Assembly (NCBI RefSeq): GCF_000006685.1
Contig: NC_002620.2
Coordinates: forward strand, 1,035,914-1,072,950
Origin: Chlamydia muridarum str. Nigg
Lineage (GTDB): Bacteria > Chlamydiota > Chlamydiia > Chlamydiales > Chlamydiaceae
DNA: 37,037 nucleotides
Direction of reading: 5' to 3'
Below, one piece after another: positions 8,276 through 16,216 of the stretch (positions are counted from its first letter, which is position 1; each line of letters opens with the position of its first letter). The notes beneath the pieces are model-generated. The model made no database searches. It was not told where the DNA came from and saw only the letters and a list, made by a program, of their open reading frames with translations. A program made the translations under genes and the position numbers.

Positions 8276-9007
8276 TTATTCCTTTTCTTGATTCCACAAA
8301 ACCGCATGCAAAAGCGGCCCATATAAATCTTCTGTTTCATCTATGCGTAAGGAAAAGTATTCTTCTTGAGATGTAGGATGTTGATGATACACGACCTTAG
8401 GCGCCTGTTCAATCACCGCTAAAGGCGTTTGCTCATTCCCTTCCCCCATACAAACAACCGCTGCTGCTGCTAAAGAATCCAAAAGATTACTCTGCGTCAT
8501 CTTCAGTGGCCGATCAAAACAATCCAGAGATCCTACATAATTATGCAATGGAGAAAAGCCATACCAACATAATCCTATCCCCACTACTCCTCGACGCATA
8601 GGCGTAGTATGGCTATCTGTGATAATTACACCCAACTCTTTCACTCGGAAATAATTTTTCAACCATTCCCCGATTTGATTACACGATCTCAAAAGATCTT
8701 TAGGATACAAAACAAAGGCTTGATCTGTATTGGATTCATCAATTCCTGCAGAGGGAATTAAAATTCCCTCTTTTTTTGTTAGGTATATACCGCTTCCCTC
8801 ACAGAATAAATACGCATCCGCTTCCTTTTTGATTAAGTCAGCCTTACTTATCTGTGCATCAGCAACAGCTCCTTCACATAAGCTTACAATCTTAGAAGAG
8901 ACTACCACAATGCTGCGTTCTTGAATAGGAGGCAAAGATTCTTGAAAAATCTCCTGTAGAGAATCGTGAGCAAATACCTTACGGGTTTTGATTGGCGTAA
9001 TTTTCAT
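8276..9007 (-). CDS. CofE-like (COG1478) glutamate ligase, proposed folylglutamate synthase substitute (CT611-like)
   Basis: Belongs to the coenzyme F420-0:gamma-glutamyl ligase family. Motifs are VVSSKIVSLCEGAVADAQ near the N-terminus, VIITDSHTTPMRRGVVGIG, PLHNYVGSLDCFDRPLKMTQ, and the helix LLDSLAAAAVVCMGEGNEQTPLAVI. Chlamydiae do not make F420. The C. trachomatis homologue was reported to complement an E. coli folC mutant, so this protein probably adds glutamate to folate. The ATG at 9007 fits the family start (MKITPIKTRKVFAHD) and overlaps the end of folA by 29 bp. An upstream in-frame GTG at 9043 behind GGGAGA is a real alternative. The gene sits between folA and CADD, as expected for a folate enzyme. 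Confidence 0.9.
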   Translation of the reverse strand: MKITPIKTRKVFAHDSLQEIFQESLPPIQERSIVVVSSKIVSLCEGAVADAQISKADLIKKEADAYLFCEGSGIYLTKKEGILIPSAGIDESNTDQAFVLYPKDLLRSCNQIGEWLKNYFRVKELGVIITDSHTTPMRRGVVGIGLCWYGFSPLHNYVGSLDCFDRPLKMTQSNLLDSLAAAAVVCMGEGNEQTPLAVIEQAPKVVYHQHPTSQEEYFSLRIDETEDLYGPLLHAVLWNQEKE

Positions 9008-9458
9008 AATGATAAATATTAAAATCCTCCGTTTTAAGAACACTCTCCCTTTTCCATCCCGACAAACGCTCCACAGGGAAAAAAGTATCTCCCTGGTATT
9101 CTCTTTTAATATGCGTCACAAAACAAGATTTCAGAAGATTGTATTGAAAAAACCAGTCAAAGAGCTCGGCTCCGCCAATTAAGAATGGAGAGTTAAGAGA
9201 TAACTTCTCGTACTCTACTAAGGAAGAGATCCAAATACCTTGAGCACAGCTATGCTGTCGAGAAAAAACAATAACGGTTCGACCACACTTATATCTATCA
9301 GGAAGAGACTCCCAAGTCTTTCTACCCATAATGATCGGGTGATCCTGAATGGTCTCTGAAAAGAAACGCAAATCCTCTGGATAGTTCCATGGGAGCTTTC
9401 CAGCCCCCCCCATAACTCCTCGAGGATCTATAGCAACGATTCCTGTCGCTTGAATCAT
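8979..9458 (-). CDS. folA: Dihydrofolate reductase
   Basis: DHFR reduces dihydrofolate to tetrahydrofolate with NADPH. The N-terminus MIQATGIVAIDPRGVMGG is followed by LPWNYPEDLRFF, where Asp29 corresponds to the catalytic Asp of E. coli DHFR. IIMGRKTWESLP is the cofactor segment and FLIGGAELF the conserved GG turn. The ATG at 9458 gives 159 residues and overlaps the folKP stop as ATGA; an in-frame ATG at 9476 would add six residues. Codons 16-19 contain a run of eight G (coding strand), a potential slippage site near the start. Thymidylate is made here by ThyX, which returns tetrahydrofolate, so DHFR is needed mainly for new folate. Confidence 0.96.
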   Translation of the reverse strand: MIQATGIVAIDPRGVMGGAGKLPWNYPEDLRFFSETIQDHPIIMGRKTWESLPDRYKCGRTVIVFSRQHSCAQGIWISSLVEYEKLSLNSPFLIGGAELFDWFFQYNLLKSCFVTHIKREYQGDTFFPVERLSGWKRESVLKTEDFNIYHYENYANQNP

Positions 9459-10807
9459 ACAGGCATTCCAGACCATGCAGCAGCAGCTAGAACGCGTCTA
9501 TTTCCTTCCACTTGGTGTACACGCAAGTAATCAACACCTTGATTATGAAGAGCCACAGAACATCCGATAGTTTCCCAGTCTCGATCTTGACTGCTGAATC
9601 GTCCCAAAAGACTTAAACAGGATTTTCTAGAATGTCCAATCAATACAGGACACTTTAAAATGTGCTTGAACTTCGCCACACCCTCCATAAGCTGCATCGA
9701 TTGAACCGGAGTTTTCCCAAATCCTATGCCTGGATCGAAAACTACCTGCCAGCTAGTATCCAAACCAATTTGAGCAAAAGTTTCTAACTGCGATTCCCCC
9801 CAACGCAACATTTGCGTAACAGGAGATTCTTCATAGGAAAGCACACAATCAGGCCTTGGGGGCAAAGAGCAGGAATGATTGATTAATAACCGTAATCCCA
9901 AATCCTTCGCTAAATGAGCCATTTCTAAAGATCCTCCAGAAACATCATTTATCCAACGGATCGGAAATACTTGGATAGCTCGTCTAATGACCTCTGGTCT
10001 GAAAGTATCTATCGATACATCTGGGTATTGTTTAGCGTCTTTCCAGCTCTCTGCTAGTATCTGCAAAACAGGTTCTAGGCGCTCCCACTCCTGTTCTACA
10101 CTGCCTAAATCTCTTACTCGAGGATTTGTGGCTTGCGCTCCTAGATCAATAATGGAAGCCCCTTCTGCAAACAAACGCTCTGCATGTGCTGCCGCTCTTT
10201 TAGCCTCCAAGAATAGCCCTGTATCTGATATCGAGTCATCGGTAACGTTGACAATTCCCATAATTTGGGTCGTGGGAGCAAAGCTTCCCAGAACATCCTT
10301 TTCTGTTAATGGGTAGATGGCAGCAAGTTCTGCAAACGTTTTGCCATCATAAGGAGATCCCCTAAGACGGAAGTATCGATAAGGACATAAGGAAGCCATC
10401 ATTGAAAGAAGGAAAGGCCTTTCTAACAACCTAGGATGTGGAATTATGCACCTTTCACTACAACAAGAATAGCTCTCGTCTCCATAAAGAAGAACATCTA
10501 TGTCAATAGACCGAGGCCCCCATTTCAATGAAGAGTCTCTGCTCAGCCTATTTTCAATCATTTTAATCTCTTTGACCAGCTCATCTGGAGATAACTGTGT
10601 TTCCCCAATAGCCACGCAATTAAAATATGGAAGATCCCATTCTTTGGGAGATCCTTCTAATAGCAAAGCTTTGGTCTCAAGAATCACGGAACTTTTTAAA
10701 TTTCTTATCCCTGCCTTCTTTAAACTCTCATAAGCACGTTTAATGTACTCATGGCGATTCCCCAAATTCGAACCCAACCCTAAACACACAAAATTCCAAG
10801 TAGTCAC
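9455..10807 (-). CDS. folKP: FolK-FolP fusion: HPPK pyrophosphokinase plus dihydropteroate synthase
   Basis: Two consecutive folate enzymes in one 450-residue chain. Residues about 1-155 are 6-hydroxymethyl-7,8-dihydropterin pyrophosphokinase, with LGSNLGNRHEYI, WGPRSIDIDVLLYG and IPHPRLLERPFLL. Residues about 175-450 are dihydropteroate synthase, with MGIVNVTDDSIS, IIDLGAQATNP, SIDTFRPEVI, WINDVSGG, FDPGIGFGKT and LIGHSRKSCL. The last motif, usually RVHDV, reads RVHQV. The GTG start at 10807 overlaps the folX stop as GTGA, with GAGGT just upstream. The synthase joins the pterin product to p-aminobenzoate, the product of CADD at the end of the same unit. Confidence 0.97.
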   Translation of the reverse strand: MTTWNFVCLGLGSNLGNRHEYIKRAYESLKKAGIRNLKSSVILETKALLLEGSPKEWDLPYFNCVAIGETQLSPDELVKEIKMIENRLSRDSSLKWGPRSIDIDVLLYGDESYSCCSERCIIPHPRLLERPFLLSMMASLCPYRYFRLRGSPYDGKTFAELAAIYPLTEKDVLGSFAPTTQIMGIVNVTDDSISDTGLFLEAKRAAAHAERLFAEGASIIDLGAQATNPRVRDLGSVEQEWERLEPVLQILAESWKDAKQYPDVSIDTFRPEVIRRAIQVFPIRWINDVSGGSLEMAHLAKDLGLRLLINHSCSLPPRPDCVLSYEESPVTQMLRWGESQLETFAQIGLDTSWQVVFDPGIGFGKTPVQSMQLMEGVAKFKHILKCPVLIGHSRKSCLSLLGRFSSQDRDWETIGCSVALHNQGVDYLRVHQVEGNRRVLAAAAWSGMPV

Positions 10808-11172
10808 GGAACCTCTTTACTTATGCTAAAACTCACTGGACTTAATAAATTGGGAATTGGAGGACGCTCTTTACTTACTCGCAGGTCAATTTTACACACA
10901 AATTGTGCTAAACTCTCTTCTAATTTTTCCAGCAAGACCTTAGCTAAACGCTCAAGTAAAGCGCAGGGATGATTTGCTGCTGTCTGCTCAATAAGAGAAA
11001 CAAGTGCAGCGTAACAAATACCATCAGAAATCTCGTCTGTAGAACACACCTTGGGCTCTTCTCTAAAAACGAGTGATACAGAAACAAGAATTGGTTGCTT
11101 GTGATAGCGTTCCTGCTCTGAGACCCCTATAGATACCCAAACACGAAAGTTCGTTACGTCTAACCGATACAA
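10804..11172 (-). CDS. folX: Dihydroneopterin aldolase (FolB/FolX family), TTG start
   Basis: A 122-residue tunnelling-fold aldolase that cleaves dihydroneopterin to hydroxymethyl-dihydropterin. Family residues are visible: SEQERYHKQP near residues 18-27, ALLERLAKVLLE with the conserved Glu, and the catalytic Lys in RVSKERPPIPN near residue 100. The start is TTG at 11172. An ideal AAGGAG lies five bases upstream, and an in-frame TAA sits above it, leaving no ATG or GTG option. An ATG five bases before the TTG is in another frame. The gene follows rpoD by 25 bp and overlaps folKP by four. Confidence 0.93.
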   Translation of the reverse strand: MYRLDVTNFRVWVSIGVSEQERYHKQPILVSVSLVFREEPKVCSTDEISDGICYAALVSLIEQTAANHPCALLERLAKVLLEKLEESLAQFVCKIDLRVSKERPPIPNLLSPVSFSISKEVP

Positions 11173-11197
11173 GCATACTCCTTATGAAAAGGAATCC

Positions 11198-12913
11198 TTA
11201 ATTCTTATAACTCTTAATCTTGCCCGAACCAGTCTTCTCTTCTTCCAATAAATCCAAGAATGCTCGTAGCTGTTTGGAACGGATAGGATGACGCATTTTT
11301 CGCAAAGCTTTGGCTTCGATTTGTCGAATCCGCTCTCGTGTCACGTTGAACGCGGAGCCTACCTCTTCCAAAGTTTTGGGACGGCCATCTAAAAGGCCAA
11401 ACCGATGGATCAAAACAAAACGTTCGCGATCAGTAAGCGTTTTTAGCACTTCCTTCATTTTGTCTTTCAACATGGAGTAGCCTGTTGCCTCTGCCGGAGA
11501 TTCAACAGCTGTATCTTCCAAGAAATCTCCAAAAGAGCTTTCTCCACTATCTCCAACCTCAGCCTGTAAAGAAATCGGATGCTGAGCGATCTTATAAATT
11601 TCTCGAACACGGTCTGGAGTGAAACCTAGTTCCTCTCCGAGTTCTTCGGGCGTAGGCTCTTTTCCTGTTTCCATCATTAATTTCTTGGCTCCACGAAGCA
11701 CCTTATTAATGGTCTCGATCATATGAACAGGAATTCGAATGGTTCTTGCCTGATCGGCAATAGCTCGCGTCACAGCCTGACGAATCCACCAAGTGGCATA
11801 AGTTGAAAATTTATAACCCCGGCGATACTCAAATTTTTCAACAGCTTTCATTAAGCCCATATTTCCTTCTTGAATCAAATCCAAGAAAGACAGCCCTCGG
11901 TTGGTATATTTTTTCGCGATAGAGATCACCAAACGTAAGTTGGATTCCACCATCTCTTTCTTTGCTTCCTGGCTTTTATCCATCCAACGCTGCAACATCC
12001 GCACATCTTTTTTAAACTCTTCAAGAGTACGTCCCGCTGCAACTTCTCGTTTGTAAAGCTTGCGTCGGGCTGCAGCTAGTTTTGCTGCAGCAAACTTATT
12101 TCTTTCAGCACGAACCTTTAAATCATTGATTTGTTGTTCCAACTGTAAGAACGAGTCATAAGCTTTAAAAACAACTTCTCCAAAATCTTCCGTGACATTG
12201 TGACGACAATGAAAACATCTCAGATAAGCTTGTGTTCGAATACGGCATTTTTCAAGCTCATCGTTCAACTTTGCTTGATCTTGCTTGGACAGTGCCGGAT
12301 CTTTCAAAGCCAAAAGCCGCTCTTCTAAGTAAGAGTCCTCTTCTTTCAGCAAAGAGATTAACTTCGGCAAAAGATTAAGAAAATGTGTCTTATCTTCCAC
12401 CTCTTTTTCGGAAACGATCTTATCAAATCGTTCCTTACCATTAATTAAGTATTGCGCAATAGAAACCGCTTCTTTAGTCGAATAACGAAAGCGTAAAATA
12501 ATTCTTTCTATTTGTACCTGAGCTTTTTCTATCCTTTTAGAAATCTCCACCTCCTCTTCTCTTGTAAGAAGAGGAACTGTACCCATTTCCTTCAGATACA
12601 TACGCACTGGATCATCAGGCGTTCCCTCAGAACGCTTAGCCAACCCTTCTAGCTCTTTAGCTTCTTTTTTTCTTTCTTTCTGCCGCTCTACGTCTGCTTG
12701 GTTTAAGACTTGAACGTCCATCCCCGCCAGAAAAATTAAAACTTGATCTATCTGTTCTGGCGAATCGAAAGAAGGGGGAAGAATTTCATTAATTTCTTCA
12801 TACGTGATGAACCCTTGATCCTTAGCAAGAGTGACTAGCTCTTCTAACTTTCTTTGGATTTCTTCTTCTTGGGCTGCATCAGCAGCTTGACTATCTAGCG
12901 TATCCATGCGCAT
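11198..12913 (-). CDS. rpoD: Primary RNA polymerase sigma factor (sigma66)
   Basis: A 571-residue RpoD, the length I know for chlamydial sigma66. Region 1.2 starts at about 101 ([21 protein letters not shown]). Region 2 contains [20 protein letters not shown] and [20 protein letters not shown]. Region 3 has [12 protein letters not shown]. Region 4 has [14 protein letters not shown] and the helix-turn-helix [21 protein letters not shown] lysine/glutamate-rich non-conserved insert lies between regions 1.2 and 2. No good Shine-Dalgarno is visible; the ATG at 12907 is an equally possible start. folX begins 25 bp after the stop, so the folate genes are probably transcribed with the sigma factor. 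Confidence 0.98.
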   Translation of the reverse strand: MRMDTLDSQAADAAQEEEIQRKLEELVTLAKDQGFITYEEINEILPPSFDSPEQIDQVLIFLAGMDVQVLNQADVERQKERKKEAKELEGLAKRSEGTPDDPVRMYLKEMGTVPLLTREEEVEISKRIEKAQVQIERIILRFRYSTKEAVSIAQYLINGKERFDKIVSEKEVEDKTHFLNLLPKLISLLKEEDSYLEERLLALKDPALSKQDQAKLNDELEKCRIRTQAYLRCFHCRHNVTEDFGEVVFKAYDSFLQLEQQINDLKVRAERNKFAAAKLAAARRKLYKREVAAGRTLEEFKKDVRMLQRWMDKSQEAKKEMVESNLRLVISIAKKYTNRGLSFLDLIQEGNMGLMKAVEKFEYRRGYKFSTYATWWIRQAVTRAIADQARTIRIPVHMIETINKVLRGAKKLMMETGKEPTPEELGEELGFTPDRVREIYKIAQHPISLQAEVGDSGESSFGDFLEDTAVESPAEATGYSMLKDKMKEVLKTLTDRERFVLIHRFGLLDGRPKTLEEVGSAFNVTRERIRQIEAKALRKMRHPIRSKQLRAFLDLLEEEKTGSGKIKSYKN

Positions 12914-13062
12914 GCTAACAAATTAAAACTAAGGAAAAATCGGCCTAGAAAGTGACAGTTTATCTTAAGGAAAACAAGAAATCTAGGGATTTTTAGATAA
13001 AAAAGCCAGCTGATCAGATTCGGCCCTAGAAAAACTTCCTACACCGACATCCCTATTTATCA

Positions 13063-14322
13063 TTAAATATAGGAAAGATTTGTAAAAAAACTTGCTTTTG
13101 CAGGGTATAAAACCCCTAATACATGTTCTGCCAAAGGTCCTTTATCTAACGTTACTACACAATAGTAGAACGGAGTGGCTCCAAAAGCTTTCGTTTTAAT
13201 TACGATTTTGCCAGAGCGTTCTGTTCGAGATTCTGTTAATAAATCTCGCTCCCATTGGGCAAATCCCTCTAGAACAACATCCCCTTCTTTATTTAAAAAA
13301 TCTTCTAATCCATGCCCCGTCCAATCTTTAAACAGAGCGTTAGCAAAGAGTACTCTTTGAGCAAATGGTGCATAAATGAACAACATGCCCAAATTTTCTT
13401 CCCGCAAATCATCGAATAATTGCCGACATGCCAAAGAATAGTTGTGCGCTGAAGGATCGGTTCGCGTGTACCTTAAAGCCGTCAAAGAATCTGCAGCTTC
13501 CGTGGTCTCAACACGGAAAACAATTTTACGAAATTCTAATACAAGCTGAGCAACCACATCTCGGGAAGCCATAGGTCGTCCAGGTAACTCCGTTTTCGCC
13601 CCCACCTCTAATTGCAATAAATTGCGTAATTCACACATTAAATCCTGCACTTTTGCTTCCAAATTACCAATATAGGCTTGTCGCTTATCCAGCATATTAT
13701 GTTGCTCGACAAAAGTTGCTTGGTACTCATCATGCAATTCTTGTTGATAGGCTAACGTCTCCTTAAGTTCTTGTCTCAACTCTTGGTTTTCTAAAATTTT
13801 CTCATTGCGCTCGCGAACAGCAGCCTCCAATTGCATTTGCAATTGTTTGTTTTCCTCATGTAATTTTCGCGATTTTTCTTCCATATGGTCATAGCGACCT
13901 TTTGCTTGAATAACCACTTCTCGCGCTTGACCAAGGCGCTCCACCAACTTATCATTGTGCAATTTCAAACGATTCGCTTCTTTTTGGCGCTTCTCTATGG
14001 TCTCTCTAATATTTTTTAACCCCTCATCACGCTCTGTAAGTTTACGAATCTTTGTTTCGAGGAGCTGTCCAGCAGCAGCGCGCAACTGTCTCTCGCGCAA
14101 TCCAATGGCAAACAACCACCCTAAAGAAGAAACAACAGGGAAAAGAAAATAACTATAACGCCATTGCTGTTCGGACAAAAAGGGCCAACTTCCTACTGGT
14201 AAGAGTATGGCCAATACCGGGGGCAGGTAATGAAAATATCGCGAAACACAGTGGTAAAATTTTTGCTTACCAACCCGACTTCTTTCTCGAAAAATTCCTT
14301 GTTTCAAAAAACCCCACGTCAT
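13063..14322 (-). CDS. Membrane-anchored coiled-coil protein with C-terminal PAS-like domain (CT616-like)
   Basis: A 419-residue protein of unknown function. Two hydrophobic helices near the N-terminus (about 32-48 and 55-75) make a hairpin anchor. A long heptad-rich coiled coil follows (about 76-235, for example KLTERDEGLKNIRETIEKRQ). The C-terminal 110 residues look PAS-like, with ENLGMLFIYAPFAQRVLFAN, an FKDWTGHGLEDFL helix and the terminal strands FYYCVVTLDKG and HVLGVLYP. I infer the PAS call from pattern, not from a search. A cytoplasmic sensor or scaffold on the inner membrane is possible; no kinase or cyclase domain is present. A purine-rich GGGGGAAGGG lies upstream of the ATG. It precedes rpoD on the same strand by about 150 bp. 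Confidence 0.8.
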   Translation of the reverse strand: MTWGFLKQGIFRERSRVGKQKFYHCVSRYFHYLPPVLAILLPVGSWPFLSEQQWRYSYFLFPVVSSLGWLFAIGLRERQLRAAAGQLLETKIRKLTERDEGLKNIRETIEKRQKEANRLKLHNDKLVERLGQAREVVIQAKGRYDHMEEKSRKLHEENKQLQMQLEAAVRERNEKILENQELRQELKETLAYQQELHDEYQATFVEQHNMLDKRQAYIGNLEAKVQDLMCELRNLLQLEVGAKTELPGRPMASRDVVAQLVLEFRKIVFRVETTEAADSLTALRYTRTDPSAHNYSLACRQLFDDLREENLGMLFIYAPFAQRVLFANALFKDWTGHGLEDFLNKEGDVVLEGFAQWERDLLTESRTERSGKIVIKTKAFGATPFYYCVVTLDKGPLAEHVLGVLYPAKASFFTNLSYI

Positions 14323-14838
14323 GTTTTCGGCCCTTCCCCCTCAAATACTGTACCTCTGCAGGGAAACCCCGGCATTGTTTCTCTGAAAAATAAAGCAACC
14401 GGGGCTGATCTTTATTTTTTTGAATTTTGGAATATCTCCGGTTTTAGAATCTACTAAGATAAAACTTATTTTTAAAAATAACTTGTTCTTCCTACCTCTT
14501 CATTATTTGATTTTCCTTTTATCTGCTATTTTCCCTTTACCCCTAGCGTACGAATCCTATTTTTCTTTCTATTTTATTGTCTTTTCACCTAAAATCTCTA
14601 CGTGTTCCATCCCGGATCACCTGTAAGGTCTGAGCGGATGACATCGTTACTGCCGACGCGCTTTTAAATGTTTGTGTCGGTCTCTGGAGTGACACTCCCA
14701 GAGATGACGTAAAGTTTCGGATATAAGATCTATCCTACTCTCATGTCATGCCGAAAATCACGGCAGATTGCTGTGAGGTGTCACGTTTGTTCTTTGCGTT
14801 AAAGATAACAGTTAAAAATAGCCTAATTGGGAGAGATT
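14323..14838. other. Gene-free interval between CT616-like gene and rpsT
   Basis: About 0.5 kb with no convincing reading frame; the short frames here lack recognisable content and ribosome sites. The left part (14400-14600) is pyrimidine-rich and AT-rich and should hold the promoters of the flanking divergent genes, but I see no clear consensus pair. The right part (14630-14760) is unusually rich in self-complementary segments and is listed separately. Confidence 0.6.
14635..14756 (+). ncRNA. Possible structured RNA or leader upstream of rpsT
   Basis: ATGACAT at 14638-14644 pairs with ATGTCAT at 14743-14749, and flanking CGG (14635-14637) with CCG (14751-14753), closing a domain. Inside are three stems. 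GCCGAC at 14652 pairs with GTCGGT at 14676. TCTCTGGAGT at 14681 pairs with the 14694-14704 segment, with one bulged C. GGATA at 14719 pairs with TATCC at 14731. TTTCGG at 14715 could alternatively pair with CCGAAA at 14751, which would break the closing stem. No T tract follows any stem, so this is not a simple terminator. It matches no RNA family I recognise. It may be the 5' leader of rpsT or a separate small RNA. Confidence 0.35.
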
Positions 14839-15135
14839 ATGGCACCAAGAAAACCGAGCAAGAAAGTCGGACCTCAAAAACGCCCTTCTGCAGAGAAGCG
14901 AGTTATCACTTCTAAGAAAAAGCAATTGCGTAATCAAAGCTTCAAATCAAGAGTGAAAACTACATTGAAAAAATTTGAATTGGCTGTGCAATCAGGTGAT
15001 GTGGCATCCATTTCGGCAGGGTTAAGTTCTGTTTACAGTATTGCAGATAAAGCTGTAAAACGAGGTATTTTTAAGAAAGGTAAAGCTGATCGAGTAAAAG
15101 CTCGCGCTTCTGGACGCGCTTGCCCTACAGCTTAA
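14839..15135 (+). CDS. rpsT: 30S ribosomal protein S20
   Basis: A 98-residue, lysine-rich S20 that binds 16S rRNA in the small subunit. The sequence [20 protein letters not shown] is followed by the family helices ([20 protein letters not shown], then [20 protein letters not shown]) and ends [10 protein letters not shown]. The ATG at 14839 is preceded by GGGAGAG four bases away; an in-frame TTG at 14827 lies before that ribosome site and is rejected. It is a single-gene unit with a terminator just downstream. The foldable segment starting about 200 bases upstream could form part of its leader. Confidence 0.97.
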   Translation: MAPRKPSKKVGPQKRPSAEKRVITSKKKQLRNQSFKSRVKTTLKKFELAVQSGDVASISAGLSSVYSIADKAVKRGIFKKGKADRVKARASGRACPTA

Positions 15136-15167
15136 ATTCTCTGTTCTTTCCTAATTAAAATTATATT

Positions 15168-15217
15168 TGGTCCAAAAAGCTTGTGAGCATGCTCACTTTC
15201 GCAGTTTTTTTGGGCCA
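15168..15217 (+). terminator. Terminator hairpin after rpsT
   Basis: TGGTCCAAAAA at 15168 pairs with TTTTTGGGCCA ending at 15217, with the perfect palindrome GTGAGCATGCTCAC (15183-15196) as an inner stem. T-rich sequence (ATTTTATT) follows. It ends rpsT transcription before the CT618-like gene. Confidence 0.7.
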
Positions 15218-15356
15218 TTTTATTAAAAAGTTTTTTGCATCGATTTAAAAGCGGCTTGCTTGTACAATTTTCCCCGAAATGCCTCCTTTTTGGTTATAAA
15301 CTTTGGTTCCCCCAACATTTTAACGAAAAGGGTCCTTAATTTTTCGGAGGTTTCCA

Positions 15357-16160
15357 ATGGCAGCAGCAGTAGCATCTAGTACCGTCCCCGCGGGAGGACT
15401 TTTATCTTCTTCGAGCATAACCGCTCTTCGCAGAGATACAGCGGCTCTTCGCTCAAAGTTAGGTTATATTAACGATTTCTTAGACCTTTTGTCTTCTTCC
15501 TTCGCCTTGGCAAGGCTTGCTCCAGGAGCTTCTTGGTCTACTGCCGATCAGCAACAGTTTTCAACTATAGAGGAAACTTTAGGGGTCGTTCACGGCGCAA
15601 ATGATGCCATTCAAACAGGATGCGGGCTAACACAGCTATTGACTGGGGGCATGTTCTTCAAAACCCAAGCTGACGGATCTTTCCAAGTAGATACATCTAG
15701 TAACAAAAGAGTATTATTTTCGCCTCTTTCCGTTTTGAGTAAAGTCACTCGTTTGGCTAGCAAAATGCTGGGAACAGTTAAATTTATGGGATCTCCCGTT
15801 TTGCCTGTTTATCAATTGGGCAGTCATGCAAGAGGCCTTGGCTTATCTTCATTGGCATTTGGAACGGTTAGCTCCGCGTTTGATGTCGCTGAAAATACCC
15901 GAGAAGTTTGCGCAACGCTTACAACAAAAGACAAGTGTTGTGATTCTACTCAAGGAAATTCCTTTATGGAACGATTTAAAAGAGCTCGAGCCGGCATGTT
16001 TGCACTGCTGTGTAGCGTCTTTGATTTACTGGCTCAAGCCTTTTGTTTTGTATGTGAAACGGTTTCGAATGCATTTATGGGAGTACATACCGCATTTATC
16101 GTGGGTATTTTCTGCTTCTTATCTGCTTTAGGAAATGTTCTCCTTATTGCAGCTTCTTAA
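15357..16160 (+). CDS. Inclusion membrane (Inc) protein, CT618-like
   Basis: A 267-residue protein with a C-terminal bilobed hydrophobic domain. Two long membrane helices (about 213-235, MFALLCSVFDLLAQAFCFVC, and about 240-265, AFIVGIFCFLSALGNVLLIA) are separated by a short turn, the hallmark of Incs inserted in the inclusion membrane by type III secretion. The N-terminal 200 residues are Ser/Ala/Leu-rich without a cleavable signal peptide, as expected. The domain is C-terminal where most Incs carry it near the N-terminus, so most of the chain may face the host cytosol from the N side. CGGAGG lies six bases before the ATG. The C. trachomatis counterpart is regarded as an Inc; its host target is unknown to me. 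Confidence 0.88.
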   Translation: MAAAVASSTVPAGGLLSSSSITALRRDTAALRSKLGYINDFLDLLSSSFALARLAPGASWSTADQQQFSTIEETLGVVHGANDAIQTGCGLTQLLTGGMFFKTQADGSFQVDTSSNKRVLFSPLSVLSKVTRLASKMLGTVKFMGSPVLPVYQLGSHARGLGLSSLAFGTVSSAFDVAENTREVCATLTTKDKCCDSTQGNSFMERFKRARAGMFALLCSVFDLLAQAFCFVCETVSNAFMGVHTAFIVGIFCFLSALGNVLLIAAS

Positions 16161-16186
16161 GAACTTCAGAATACCTAATCATCGAG

Positions 16187-16216
16187 GCCCGTGGATCATT
16201 TCCACGGGCTTTTTTT
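16187..16216 (+). terminator. Intrinsic terminator of the CT618-like gene
   Basis: GCCCGTGGA at 16187-16195 pairs perfectly with TCCACGGGC at 16201-16209 around a 5-base loop, followed by seven T. The T tract touches the stop of the convergent CT619-like gene. Confidence 0.93.

Noticed and set aside
14040..14457. Overlapping plus-strand frames antisense to the CT616-like gene and running into the rpsT upstream gap
   Set aside because: They overlap each other and the coiled-coil gene, lack ribosome sites and read as low-quality composition; taken as chance frames.
14635..14756. tmRNA, 4.5S/SRP RNA, RNase P RNA or 6S RNA in the rpsT upstream gap
   Set aside because: None of the conserved cores I know (tmRNA ends and tag frame, SRP tetraloop region, RNase P GAGGAAAGTC core) is present; 6S is not excluded by sequence alone, but the shape is multibranched and not a single long hairpin.
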